From: Myxococcales bacterium
Lineage (GTDB): Bacteria > Myxococcota > Myxococcia > Myxococcales > Anaeromyxobacteraceae
Length of the DNA stretch: 64,000 nt
NCBI GenBank assembly: GCA_021806645.1
Contig: JAJZQX010000005.1
Span: forward strand, 62,001 to 126,000
Direction of reading: 5' to 3'
Shown: positions 31,083 to 42,714 of the stretch, in pieces
Layout of the letters: every line of letters starts with the position of its first letter
Position numbering within the stretch: position 1 is the stretch's first letter
Notes under the pieces: model-generated
What the model was told of the DNA's origin: nothing
What the model saw: only the letters and a program-made list of their open reading frames with translations
Databases searched by the model: none
Program-made: the position numbers and the translations under genes

Positions 31083-31588
31083 TTGAGCTTCCCTCCCTGG
31101 GGCTTCCGGAAGAGGGGCGCCGGGCCGGCGGGGGCGACCGGCGGGGCGGCGGGCGTGGCCCCGGGCGCGTCCACCCCACCATTGGCGGCGCCGATGGGCG
31201 GCGGCGGGGGCGCCTCGCCCATCGGCACGCGGACGCCCTGGGCGACCAGCTCCATGGCCCTGGCGATGGGGATGTGGAGCACGCCGGCCCGCCGGTCGAC
31301 CCAGCCGTAGCCGTCGAGGCGCGCCTGCTGGGCGGCCCGATCGCGGGCGCCGCGCAGGTTGGTGCCGAAGAGCCGCTGCTCGACGAGGCCGATCTTGCCC
31401 TGCCCGACCTCGGGCGGCAGCGCGGCCTGCGGCGTGACCGCGTTGCTGTGGCGAACCCAGGCCATGGAGGCGGCCGAGAGCAGGATGAAGATCGCCAGCG
31501 CGCCGAAGCCGACCAGCAACACGGCCCGGGAGTTGACCCGATCGTTCTCGGCGCGCGGATGGGCGCTGCTGTGGTCCGGGTGGCTCAT
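31079..31588 (-). CDS. Membrane-anchored protein of unknown function in the act-cta operon
   Basis: 169 residues from ATG 31588 (inside the actF stop region, ATGA overlap). A His-rich cytoplasmic start (MSHPDHSSAHP) and one helix (AVLLVGFGALAIFILLSAAS) are followed by a small periplasmic domain with LDGYGWVDRRAGVLHIPIARAMELVA. The motif 'YGWVD...G...IPI..AM' is shared by short proteins next to alternative complex III and oxidase genes in other bacteria. The last 45 residues are Pro/Ala/Gly-rich. It has no heme or Fe-S motif. Position between actF and sco, with overlaps on both sides, implies a role in assembly or in joining the quinol oxidoreductase to the oxidase. Confidence 0.8.
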   Translation of the reverse strand: MSHPDHSSAHPRAENDRVNSRAVLLVGFGALAIFILLSAASMAWVRHSNAVTPQAALPPEVGQGKIGLVEQRLFGTNLRGARDRAAQQARLDGYGWVDRRAGVLHIPIARAMELVAQGVRVPMGEAPPPPPIGAANGGVDAPGATPAAPPVAPAGPAPLFRKPQGGKLK

Positions 31589-32766
31589 TGCGGCTGGTAC
31601 CTCAGCGACTCCTCCAGGTACGGGTCGCGAACGGGCACGGTGGCCACGCCACGCATGCGGAAGACCAGGAAGGCCAGCGCCACGCCGCCCACGCCGGCGA
31701 AGGCGGTGAGATCGAGCCAGGAGAGGTGCGGCCCGGCCTCGTGGATGCGCGGCATGATCACCCAGTGCAGGTCGACGAAGTGCGCCACCAGCAGCCACGC
31801 GGCCACCGCGGCCAGCCGGCGCGGGTTCCGCTTCAGGTCGCGCGAGAGGAGCAGGAAGAACGGGATCGCGAAGTGGGCGACGGCGAGGAAGATCCCCACC
31901 CGCCCCCAGGGCGAGTCGGTCCGGACCACGTACCAGGGGATCTCCTCCGGGATGTTGGCGATCCATATCAGCATGAACTGCGAGAAGGCGATGTAGGCCC
32001 AGAAGGCGGTGAAGGCGAGGAGGAACTTCCCCAGCGAGTGGACGTGGTCGGCGTTGAGCTGGTGGCCGAACTGGCCCGGGTGGGCGCGGGTGGCGGCGGC
32101 GGCGATGACGAGCACCGCGAAGCAGGCCAGGAAGCTGCCGGCGAACCAGTAGAGCCCGAAGATGGTGGAGAAGAAGCGCGGGTCGAGCGACATCATCCAG
32201 TCGAAGGAGGCGAAGGAGAGGGTGAGCGCCAGGAACGGCAGCGCGCCGGTGCCGAGCCGCCGCTGCCAGGCGGTGAGCCGGTGACCGCCCTCGGTGTCCT
32301 GGCGGACGCTCCAGCGCCGCAGCAGCGTCGCCACCCCGATCCAGACCGCGAAGTAGACGGCGGCCCGTACCAGGAAGAACGGCACGTTCAGGTAGGGGCG
32401 CTTGTACTCGATGGCGTGGAGCAGCTCCCCGGTGGCGCCCGACGGGTCGACCCAGCTGAAGAGGTGGCGCATCCCCAGCGCGATGGGGATGAACAGCACC
32501 GCGAAGAGCGGGAGCGTCTGCGGGATGGTCTCGAGGAAGCGGCGCAGCACCACCGGCCAGCGGGCCTTGGAGGCGTGGAACGCCCCGAGCAGGATGAGGG
32601 CGCCGAGCGCGATGCCGAGCCAGTAGACGAAGGCCACCAGGTAGGAGGCCAGCGCCTGGCGCGGCTCGGCGAGGCCGCCCAGCGCGGTCAGGCCGAGCCC
32701 GGCGGCGCCGGTAGCGCCGGCGACGGCGATGAGGCGGCGGCCGCCCTGGAACGTCGTGGCGATCAT
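31585..32766 (-). CDS. actF: Alternative complex III membrane subunit ActF
   Basis: 393 residues with about ten membrane helices. It resembles the second NrfD-like membrane subunit of alternative complex III: a YLVAFVYWLGIALGALILL first helix pair, conserved charged/aromatic segments ASFDWMMSLDPRFFSTIFGLYW and LWIANIPEEIPWYVVR, and a late helix ending in HWVIMPRIH. With ActC it forms the membrane arm thought to take part in quinol chemistry or ion movement. The 4-bp overlap with the actE stop shows coupled translation. Confidence 0.92.
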   Translation of the reverse strand: MIATTFQGGRRLIAVAGATGAAGLGLTALGGLAEPRQALASYLVAFVYWLGIALGALILLGAFHASKARWPVVLRRFLETIPQTLPLFAVLFIPIALGMRHLFSWVDPSGATGELLHAIEYKRPYLNVPFFLVRAAVYFAVWIGVATLLRRWSVRQDTEGGHRLTAWQRRLGTGALPFLALTLSFASFDWMMSLDPRFFSTIFGLYWFAGSFLACFAVLVIAAAATRAHPGQFGHQLNADHVHSLGKFLLAFTAFWAYIAFSQFMLIWIANIPEEIPWYVVRTDSPWGRVGIFLAVAHFAIPFFLLLSRDLKRNPRRLAAVAAWLLVAHFVDLHWVIMPRIHEAGPHLSWLDLTAFAGVGGVALAFLVFRMRGVATVPVRDPYLEESLRYQPQ

Positions 32767-33338
32767 CGGGCGTCTCCCTGGAGCTTCTGCATGGTCCCGG
32801 GTGGCACCTGCGCGGCGCCGGCGTGCTGGCTCAACTGCAGGGCCCGGACGTACCCGACCACGCCCCAGCGCTCCTCGGGCGTGAGCTCGGCCGCGTAGCT
32901 GGGCATCAGGCCGAAGCCCCGCGAGATGACCAGGAAGATGTAGCCGTCGGGCACGTCGCGGTAGAGGTGGAGGCTCGGCGGCCGCCGCAGGGACATGTTG
33001 AGCGCGACCTGGCTCTGCCCGTCGCCGACCAGGCCGTGGCAGGCGGCGCAGTGGATGTCGAACTTCTTCCGGCCGGTCGCCAGCAACCGTGGCGTGAGCG
33101 GCAGGGGCGCACGCGCCAGCGGCTTGCCGTCCTCGCCGGCGCCGGTCTGGACCGCCGGGTCGCCCACCGAGCCGTAGGGGACGGTGCCGGACGGCGGGTC
33201 TCGCATGGCGAGGCCGTCGGCGTAGAACTCGCTCGACTGGTAGGCCTTGTACTTGGGCTGGCGCTGCATCGGGTCCCAGGCCGGGCAGCCGGCCAGGAAG
33301 GCGATCGGGAGCAGGAGGGCGGAGGAGCGGAGGTTCAC
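32763..33338 (-). CDS. actE: Alternative complex III monoheme cytochrome c lipoprotein ActE
   Basis: 191 residues from GTG 33338 (GTGA overlap with the actD stop). A lipoprotein signal ends in lipobox FLAGC (Cys18). A single class I heme site is at Cys97-His101 (IHCAACHGL) with the Met ligand in GFGLMPSY. It should pass electrons from the multiheme ActA to the caa3 oxidase or soluble cytochrome c. The N-terminal stretch DPMQRQPKYKAYQSSEFYADG matches the usual ActE start after the lipidated cysteine. Confidence 0.93.
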   Translation of the reverse strand: MNLRSSALLLPIAFLAGCPAWDPMQRQPKYKAYQSSEFYADGLAMRDPPSGTVPYGSVGDPAVQTGAGEDGKPLARAPLPLTPRLLATGRKKFDIHCAACHGLVGDGQSQVALNMSLRRPPSLHLYRDVPDGYIFLVISRGFGLMPSYAAELTPEERWGVVGYVRALQLSQHAGAAQVPPGTMQKLQGDAR

Positions 33339-33859
33339 GAGGCGTCCTCCACGATCTGGACCTGCCGCGCGCCCAGCCCGCGCAGCCGCGCGGCGGTGCT
33401 CTCGGCGGCCTCCGCGCTCACCACCGTCGAGAGCCAGAGCCCGTCGACCGAGGCGCTGCGGAAGGCCTCCACCTCGAACACGGGGTGGTGCAGCCTGGGC
33501 ATGCCCCAGAGCGCGAAGAGGCCGAAGAAGATGGCGAGAGCCGCGAAGAGCACGCCCAGCTCGAAGGTGACCGGGATGAAGGCGGGCGGGCTGCTCGGCG
33601 GGCGGCCGCCCACGTTGATGGGCCAGTCCACGCCGACCAGGTACCACTGCATCAGGTAGCCGGTCACCGCGCCGAGGAGCCCGGCCACCAGCGCGAGGCG
33701 GGGCACGATCGACCTCTTCAGCCCCAGCGCCTCGTCGGCGCCGTGCAGCGGCACCGGCGAGTGGAGATCGACCTCGGCCTGCCCCTCGGCGCGCAGCGCC
33801 CGGGCCGCCTCGAGCAGCGGCGCCTCGGCGGCGAACTCGGCGACGACGTGGCGCTTCAC
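33335..33859 (-). CDS. actD: Alternative complex III subunit ActD
   Basis: 174 residues from GTG 33859, overlapping the actC stop by GTGA. A soluble N-terminal part ([22 protein letters not shown]) is followed by two membrane helices ([20 protein letters not shown] and [20 protein letters not shown]) with the intervening [18 protein letters not shown] segment characteristic of ActD (DUF3341). It has no cofactor motif; in solved complexes it caps the membrane part. Confidence 0.92.
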   Translation of the reverse strand: MKRHVVAEFAAEAPLLEAARALRAEGQAEVDLHSPVPLHGADEALGLKRSIVPRLALVAGLLGAVTGYLMQWYLVGVDWPINVGGRPPSSPPAFIPVTFELGVLFAALAIFFGLFALWGMPRLHHPVFEVEAFRSASVDGLWLSTVVSAEAAESTAARLRGLGARQVQIVEDAS

Positions 33860-35273
33860 GGCGTCCCCTCCCCGTGCCCGGCCAGGCCGGCGACCCGCGC
33901 GTCGTGGTGGTCGAGCTCGCGCCGCAGCTCCTTCACCTCGGCGATGGGCACCACCGGCAGGAAGCGGAGGAAGAGCAGGAAGAGCAGGCCGAAGGTGCAC
34001 ATGGAACCGAAGAGGAGGCCCCAGTCGACCCAGGTCGGGGTGTACATCCCCCAGCTGGCCGGGATGAAGTCGCGGTGGAGCGAGACGGCGATGATGACGA
34101 ACCGCTCCGCCCACATGCCGATGTTCACCAGGATGGAGACCGCGAAGAGCACCACCAGGTTGCGGCGCATCGACGGGAACCAGAGGACCTGCGGCGCCAG
34201 CACGTTGCAGACGAGCTGCATGTACCAGATGGGCGCGTAGGGGCCGGTCCAGCGGTTGAGGAAGGCGAAGGCCTCGTACTTGTTGCCGCCGTACCAGGCC
34301 ATGAAGTGTTCCATGGCGTAGCCGTAGGTGACCATCATCCCCGTGGCCAGGATCACCTTGGCCATGTTGTCGAGGTGCTTCATGGTGATGACGTGCTCGA
34401 TGCCGAGGATCTTCCGGGCCGGGATCATCAGCGTCAACACCATGGCGAAACCGGAGAAGATGGCGCCGGCCACGAAGTAGGGCGGGAAGATGGTGGTGTG
34501 CCAGCCGGGCAACTGGGAGATGGCGAAGTCGAAGCTGACGATGGTGTGGACCGAGACCACCAGCGGCGTGCCCAGCCCGGCCATGAGCAGGTACCCGATC
34601 CGGTAGTGCTGCCAGTGACGGGCCGAGCCGCGCCAGCCGAAGGCGAAGAGGCCGTAGATGGTCCGCTTCAGCCTGGTCGGCGCCGTGTCGCGCAGGGTGG
34701 CCAGGTCGGGGATGAGCCCCATGAACCAGAAGAGGAAGGAGACCGTGGCGTAGGTGGAGATGGCGAAGACGTCCCAGGGCAGGGCGCTCTTGAAGTTGGG
34801 CCAGAGCCCCAGCGTGGCCGGGTACGGCATCAGCCACCAGAAGAACCAGGGGCGGCCGAGGTGGATGATCGGGTAGACGCCCGCCATGGCCACCGCGAAG
34901 AGCGTCATGGCCTCGGCGAAGCGGTTGATGGAGGTGCGCCACTTCTGCTGGAAGAGGAGCAGGATGGCGCTGATCAGCGTGCCGGCGTGGCCGATGCCGA
35001 TCCACCAGACGAAGGTGGTGATGTCGAAGGCCCAGGCCACCGGGATGTTGTTGCCCCAGGCGCCGATGCCGACCACCAGGGTGGTGGCGAGCGAGAGCAG
35101 CCAGAAGGCCATCCCCGCGGCCAGCGCGGTGACGAGCAGCTTCCAGCCCCTGGTGGTCGGGGCGTAGAGCGGCTTGACCAGCGCCTCGGTGAGGGCGCGG
35201 TCGTCGGGCCGCCCGACCAGGACCGGGACTGGCTCGAGCGGGTCGATGGCGATGGCGATGGCAGGCTTCGCGC

Positions 35274-35277
<4 letters not shown>
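33856..35277 (-). CDS. actC: Alternative complex III NrfD-like membrane subunit ActC
   Basis: 473 residues, about ten helices, of the NrfD/PsrC type. A cytoplasmic start (residues 1-50) precedes [15 protein letters not shown], and the [15 protein letters not shown] and [36 protein letters not shown] segments match the quinol-facing subunit of alternative complex III. It anchors ActB and is thought to hold the quinol site. The gene overlaps both neighbours by 4 bp. Confidence 0.95.
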
Positions 35278-38290
<3,013 letters not shown>

Positions 38291-38303
<13 letters not shown>

Positions 38304-38941
38304 GTCGTGCAGCTCACTCTCGCGTGGACGTCGTACTGCTTGGCCAGCCTGGCCCCGACCTCGGCCTGGTTCGCCGGCGCCTGCCACTTCATGTTGGTGA
38401 TCTGATCGAGCGGGCGGAGGCGCGGCACCGGATCGCGGTGACACTGGAGGCACCAGCCCATGTTGAGCGGCTGCGCCTGCTCGATGCTCGCCATCTGGTC
38501 GACGCGCCCGTGGCACTCGGCGCAGCCGATCCCCTTGTTCACGTGGATGGCGTGGTTGAAGTAGACGAAGTCGGGGAGCTGGTTGACGCGCGTCCAGGGG
38601 ATGGCCTTGCCGGTGAACCAGCTGGCCCGGACCGCGTCGAGCAGCGGGCTCTTGTTCCAGACCTGGGAATGGCAGGCGAGGCAGGTCCCGGTGGACGGGA
38701 TGCCGGCGCTGGGCGCCTTCTCGACCGTGGTGTGGCAGTAGCGGCAGTCGATGAGGTCGTCCTGGACGTGGTGCCGGTGATCGAACATCACGGGCTGGAC
38801 GAGCTGCTCGTTCTGGCTCACGCCATAGGGCGTGCGCACGTACAGCATGAAGCCGCCGAGGGTCGCGATGGCGCCGCCGGCCAGCAGTCCCAGGACTAGC
38901 TTGAGGAGGGCGTCGGATCTCGGAGAGAAGAGTGCGCTCAT
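38291..38941 (-). CDS. actA: Alternative complex III pentaheme cytochrome c ActA
   Basis: 216 residues from ATG 38941. One N-terminal helix (LLKLVLGLLAGGAIATLGGFML) anchors it to the inner membrane; the periplasmic part has five CXXCH sites: CRYCH, CLACH, CAECH, CLQCH and CTTCH. Additional histidines (FDHRHHVQDD, YFNHAIHVNKG) fit distal ligands. It collects electrons from ActB and gives them to ActE or the oxidase. It is the first gene of the operon; its stop lies 13 bp inside actB. The upstream region carries the FNR-family site at 39009-39022. Confidence 0.95.
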
Positions 38942-39008
38942 GTGCCTTGGCCGGCCGCCGACAGTCCGCCGCTCCTGAGCGTGTCGTGAGCCCGCTTCGG
39001 GTTGTAAA

Positions 39009-39022
39009 TTGACCGAGGTCAA
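39009..39022. promoter_or_regulatory. CRP/FNR-family operator upstream of actA
   Basis: TTGACCGAGGTCAA is a near-perfect palindrome with TTGACC and GGTCAA arms, flanked by A and G. This equals the TTGACC-N2-GGTCAA pattern described for HcpR-type CRP/FNR regulators in delta-proteobacterial lineages and is close to FNR boxes. Its centre lies about 74 bp upstream of the actA start codon (minus strand), which would suit class II activation from near -41.5 if transcription starts near 38974. The rest of the 216-bp actA-aat intergenic region shows no clear -10 box. Confidence 0.55.
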
Positions 39023-39157
39023 GTCCCAGCGAAAGGTCCCGAATGGGTCGGGGCGAAAAATATTCCCCAGTGGGTGCAGCGGATTCCTGCGGCCTTCAGG
39101 GCGTGAAAACGGCCACTTGACCCAGATCGGCTGGGCCACCAGGTCAACCGCGACCGG

Positions 39158-39874
39158 TCAGGGGCCGGGAGGCGGCTGCGCCGGGGTCGCGGCAAGGGAC
39201 CACCGGCCACGCCGCGTCGGCTGCTCCAGCGCCTCCGCCAGCGCCGCCAGGAACCGCTCCCGCGACCAGTCCTCGGCGCCGAACCTCGCCAGGTGCTCGG
39301 TCCTGACCTGGCAGTCGATGAGCCGCACGCCGTGCGCCGCCAGCCACTCGACGCTCTCCACGAAGGCCAGCTTCGAGGCGTCGGGCCGGAGCGTGAACAT
39401 CGACTCGCCGAAGAAGGCCGCGCCGAGCGAGACGCCGTACAGGCCACCCACCAGCGCCTCGCCCTCCCAGGTCTCGAAGGAGTGGGCGAAGCCGAGCGCA
39501 TGGAGCTGGCGATAGGCGCGGACCATCGCCGGGGTGATCCAGGTGCCGTCCTGATCCGGCCGGTCGACCCCGGCGCAGGCGTTGATGACGCGGTCGAAGG
39601 CGACGTCGGCCGTGATCCGCCACTGGCTCCGGCGCCGGCTGCGCGCCAGGGAACGTGGGACGTGGAGCCGGGCCGGGTCGAGCACCAGCCGCGGATCAGG
39701 AGACCACCAGAGGATGGGAGACCCGGAACTGTACCAGGGGAAGATGCCGGTGGCGTAGGCGGCCAGCAGCCGCTCGGGGGAGAGGTCCCCACCCACCGCC
39801 AGCGGCCCGTCCGGTTCGGCCTGGCGCGGATCGGGGAACGCGACCTCGCGCGGGAGCCGGAAGAGCGTCACCAC
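39158..39874 (-). CDS. aat: Leucyl/phenylalanyl-tRNA-protein transferase
   Basis: 238 residues. Family landmarks are FPDPRQAEPDGPLAVGGDLSPERLLAAYATGIFPWY, ILWWSPDPRLVL, the conserved Glu/Phe core ALGFAHSFETWEGEALVGGLYGVSLGAAFFGESMF and LIDCQVRTEHLARFGA. It adds Leu or Phe from aminoacyl-tRNA to N-terminal Arg/Lys of proteins, marking them for ClpAP via ClpS (N-degron pathway). Length is typical (230-240). It is monocistronic; the next gene in the same direction is actA, 216 bp away. Confidence 0.96.
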   Translation of the reverse strand: MVTLFRLPREVAFPDPRQAEPDGPLAVGGDLSPERLLAAYATGIFPWYSSGSPILWWSPDPRLVLDPARLHVPRSLARSRRRSQWRITADVAFDRVINACAGVDRPDQDGTWITPAMVRAYRQLHALGFAHSFETWEGEALVGGLYGVSLGAAFFGESMFTLRPDASKLAFVESVEWLAAHGVRLIDCQVRTEHLARFGAEDWSRERFLAALAEALEQPTRRGRWSLAATPAQPPPGP

Positions 39875-39903
39875 CGCAGTCTATTCGACCGCGGTGGAGC
39901 GGC

Positions 39904-40089
39904 CTATCGCCACCCGCGCGACCTGCCGGGGATGGGCTCCCCGGCTCGTCGCTCCAGGTCATGCCGGACGGTCCCCTCCGACTCCAGCGAGGCGACCGCC
40001 TCGGACGCCGAGGTGGGCGGCGTGGCGATGCTGGCGACAAAGGCGAGTTCGAAGGCGACGACGGCGGCGGCGAGAACGAGGGGCTTCAT
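39904..40089 (-). CDS. Very small exported or membrane protein
   Basis: 61 residues from ATG 40089, chosen because AGGAGGT, a perfect ribosome-binding site, lies six bases upstream. One hydrophobic segment (LVLAAAVVAFELAFVASIATPP) acts as signal or membrane anchor; the rest (SEAVASLESEGTVRHDLERR) is charged, with no recognisable domain. It lies between aat and the DUF3501 gene, in the same direction, 102 bp after the latter. The strong ribosome site is the main reason to accept it. Confidence 0.55.
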   Translation of the reverse strand: MKPLVLAAAVVAFELAFVASIATPPTSASEAVASLESEGTVRHDLERRAGEPIPGRSRGWR

Positions 40090-40191
40090 GACGACCTCCT
40101 GGTGCCCTTCAGTACGGTCGCCGGCCGCCGCCATTTCCCTCCAACGCGAACGCCCCTTCTGGGTGGCCTGGTGGCCCGCCTCCCGTACCGA

Positions 40192-40746
40192 CTAGTCCGC
40201 CAGGTCGGCCCGAAGCGCGAGGCGCTGCGGCTCCGTCAAGGGCAGCTCGGCTGTGAAGGCCGGCAAGTCCGACCCCATGGCGACCGGCACGGCGCCTCGC
40301 ACGTCGAACTTGAGGTACTGCACCGAGGAGAGCCGATCGTCGCCGACCTGCCGCGGGTCGAAGGTCGGACGCACCCGCGTCCCGTCTTCGAGCCGCGCGT
40401 ACAGGCACGGCATCAGCCCCAGCCACTCCCGCAGCTTCCGATCGCGCTCGGCCGGGTCGGTGATCTCGATGAGCAGCACCGCCCCCAGCTGGCCCGGACC
40501 GCCTAGCACCTCGTTGTAGGTCTCCAGCTCGTGCAGGATCTCCGGCTCCCGCGTCATCTTCTCGGCGCGGACCATCTCCTGCACCTGGTAGCGGATGGTG
40601 GCGGTGTTCTCGAAGAGGAAGGTGAGCACCCCCCCCACGGTGACCCTCCGCTGCGCCTTGGCCTCGATGACGGCCGGCCGGATCTGCTCCCGCGACCGCT
40701 CGTAGGCCTCGATCGGCATGATCTCCTCGCGTCGTACGGCTCTCAT
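40192..40746 (-). CDS. DUF3501 protein
   Basis: 184 residues from ATG 40746, overlapping the preceding gene's stop by ATGA. Sequence landmarks IMPIEAYERSREQIRP, RRVTVGGVLTFLFENTATIRYQVQEMVRAE and a C-terminal half with YLKFDV match the DUF3501 family. No catalytic motif is known. Members nearly always follow genes for a rubrerythrin and a CCG-type iron-sulfur protein, as here, so a shared role in peroxide defence or iron/haem-linked redox is inferred. Cytoplasmic. Confidence 0.85.
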   Translation of the reverse strand: MRAVRREEIMPIEAYERSREQIRPAVIEAKAQRRVTVGGVLTFLFENTATIRYQVQEMVRAEKMTREPEILHELETYNEVLGGPGQLGAVLLIEITDPAERDRKLREWLGLMPCLYARLEDGTRVRPTFDPRQVGDDRLSSVQYLKFDVRGAVPVAMGSDLPAFTAELPLTEPQRLALRADLAD

Positions 40747-42101
40747 GGCCGACCTCCCTCGCCCGGCTCGAAGCCCTCTCCCCGGTAGGCGCGGGCCAGC
40801 AGCGTCACCGGGTGGAGCGGTCTCTTGCCCGCGTGCTGCTGGAACTGGAGCGCCGCCAGCGGGCAGTCGGTGGCCCAGGTCTCGGCCCCGGCCCCGGCCA
40901 TGCCGTCGAAGGCCTTCTTGCCGAGCCGCGCCGACGGCTCGAACCCCTCCACCGTCATGGCGAAGGTCCCGTCGTGGCCGCAGCACTCCATCACCGTGCC
41001 GGTCACGGTGAGCCCGGGGATCTTCCGAAGCAGGTCCCGCCCCTTGAAGCCGACCCCTTGCGCCCGCAGGTGACAGGGGGCGTGGTAGGCGACCCGCCCG
41101 CCCGGCGGCGTGCTCTTGAAGTCGGTGTCGAACCGAGGCTCCTCGCGGATCGACCAGAGGTACTCCGAGACGTCCATCACCGCCGGCGCCAGCTGCTCGG
41201 CCCGCGCCCGGTCCGCCCCCTCCAGCAGGTGAGGCCACTCCCGGCGCATCATCATCGAGCAGGTCGGGTTGATCACCAGCACCTTGGCCCCCAGCGCCAC
41301 GAAGGGAATGAGCAGGTCGAGGTCGAGGCGCGCCTGGGCCCGCAGCGACTCGAGGTCACCTTGCTCCCAGGCCGGCATCCCGCAGCAGCGCAGGCCGCGC
41401 ACCACCCGGACGTCGACCCCGTTGCGCTTCAGCACGTAGAGCGCGTCGCGCCCCAGCTGCGGCTCGTTGTGCTGCACGAAGCAGGTCTGGAAGAGCACGG
41501 CCTCGCCGCCGGGCTCGGCCCGCACCAACCCCTCCTTCTCCGCCCAGGCGTCGAACGTCTCGGCGGCGAAGTCGGGCAGCAGCTTGTCGCGGTGGACCCC
41601 CACCGCCTTCTCCATGAGCACGCGAAACGGCCGCAGCCTGTTCATGGCGTTGGCGAGCCCGAAGCTGGCCCGCGCCAGGCGAGCCGCGCCGTCGGGGTCG
41701 TTGAGCACGCGCATCCGCAGCGTCTTCCCCTGCCCGCGCCGCCGGACCCCGCGCCAGCGGTGGACCAGCTTGGGGAAGTCGAGCTGGAACTCGTGCTTGT
41801 CACGCGGCGTGTACGGGCACTGGACCTCGCAGAGCTTGCACTGGAAGCAGGCGTCCATCACCGCCTGCTCCTCGGCGGCGGTGACCTTGCCCACCTGGCC
41901 GTCGTGCCGCTCGTCGATGGCCTTGAAGAGCAGGGGAAAGCTGTCGCAGTACTTGAAGCACATGCGGCAGCTGTGACAGATCTCGAAGGCGCGCAGGACC
42001 TCCCCGGCCAGCGCCTCGGGCCGCCAGTAGACCGGGTCGGACGGGTCGTAGGAGAGACCGGGGGTTGGCTGGAAGGAGATGTTCCGGGACTGATCGCTCA
42101 T
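40743..42101 (-). CDS. Heterodisulfide-reductase-like Fe-S oxidoreductase (CCG domains)
   Basis: 452 residues from ATG 42101 (MSDQSRN); an in-frame ATG at 42143 is possible. Two 4Fe-4S ferredoxin motifs are close to the N-terminus: CHSCRMCFKYC and CFQCKLCEVQCPY. Two CCG domains follow, with cysteines in LFQTCF ... LRCCGMP and NPTCSMMMR, then APCHLRAQG ... MECCGHDGTF, as in HdrD/GlpC-type subunits. Such proteins handle disulfide or lactate/glycerol-phosphate electrons at a non-cubane cluster. Flanked by rubrerythrin and DUF3501 genes; it probably supplies electrons to rubrerythrin for peroxide reduction. The DUF3501 start overlaps its stop. Confidence 0.9.
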   Translation of the reverse strand: MSDQSRNISFQPTPGLSYDPSDPVYWRPEALAGEVLRAFEICHSCRMCFKYCDSFPLLFKAIDERHDGQVGKVTAAEEQAVMDACFQCKLCEVQCPYTPRDKHEFQLDFPKLVHRWRGVRRRGQGKTLRMRVLNDPDGAARLARASFGLANAMNRLRPFRVLMEKAVGVHRDKLLPDFAAETFDAWAEKEGLVRAEPGGEAVLFQTCFVQHNEPQLGRDALYVLKRNGVDVRVVRGLRCCGMPAWEQGDLESLRAQARLDLDLLIPFVALGAKVLVINPTCSMMMRREWPHLLEGADRARAEQLAPAVMDVSEYLWSIREEPRFDTDFKSTPPGGRVAYHAPCHLRAQGVGFKGRDLLRKIPGLTVTGTVMECCGHDGTFAMTVEGFEPSARLGKKAFDGMAGAGAETWATDCPLAALQFQQHAGKRPLHPVTLLARAYRGEGFEPGEGGRP

Positions 42102-42198
42102 CTGGTCAGCTTCCCGCGGACAGGACTGGAATGCCATGGGCAAAGGCGCCCACCCCCCACACAGGGGTCGGCGGGCTCCTCGGACCGCGCCGCCATCG

Positions 42199-42618
42199 TC
42201 AGCTGATGGTCTTCAGCATCTTCTCGAAGCGGCCGGCGTGCGACTTCTCCGCCTTGGCCAGCGTCTCGAACCAGTCGGCGATCTCCTTGAACCCCTCGTC
42301 GCGCGCCGTCTTGGACATGCCCGGGTACATGTCGGTGTACTCGTGGGTCTCCCCTTGTACGGCCGACTTGAGGTTGAGCGTGCTGTCGCCGAGCGGCAGG
42401 CCGGTGGCGGGGTCGCCCACCTCCTTCAGGAAGTCGAGGTGGCCGTGGGCGTGGCCGGTCTCGCCTTCCGCGGTCTCGCGGAAGTTGGAGGCGACCTCCG
42501 GGTAGCCCTCCACGTCGGCGACCTTGGCGAAGTAGAGGTAGCGGCGGTTGGCTTGCGACTCGCCGGCGAAAGCGTCCTTGAGGTTCTGGTGGGTCTTGCT
42601 GCCCTTCAGGCTGGCCAT
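42199..42618 (-). CDS. Rubrerythrin (ferritin-like diiron protein without rubredoxin domain)
   Basis: 139 residues, ribosome site AAGGAG seven bases upstream. It is a single four-helix ferritin-like domain: diiron ligands are seen in DAFAGESQANRRY, RETAEGETGHAHGH (ExxH-like), and QGETHEYTDMY ... LAKAEKSHAGRFEKML. The C-terminal rubredoxin knuckle of classical rubrerythrin is absent, so electrons must come from another protein, most simply the Fe-S protein encoded 98 bp downstream. Reduces H2O2 in the cytoplasm. A Fur-like palindromic stretch lies 42 bp upstream. Confidence 0.93.
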   Translation of the reverse strand: MASLKGSKTHQNLKDAFAGESQANRRYLYFAKVADVEGYPEVASNFRETAEGETGHAHGHLDFLKEVGDPATGLPLGDSTLNLKSAVQGETHEYTDMYPGMSKTARDEGFKEIADWFETLAKAEKSHAGRFEKMLKTIS

Positions 42619-42659
42619 GTTCGCTCCTTCGTTGGTTGGTGGATTCCTGTTGTCTTGTT

Positions 42660-42678
42660 GATATGCAGTCTCAGTATC
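42660..42678. promoter_or_regulatory. Possible Fur/PerR-family box ahead of rubrerythrin
   Basis: The minus strand reads GATACTGAGACTGCATATC, matching 13 of 19 positions of the Fur consensus and having GATA/TATC outer arms. It lies 42-60 bp upstream of the rubrerythrin start, a sensible promoter position. It is a weak match in an otherwise A/T-enriched leader. Confidence 0.25.
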
Positions 42679-42714
42679 GTCGCCGCACGTCCCGTTTGGG
42701 GGTATCGGGTCCTC

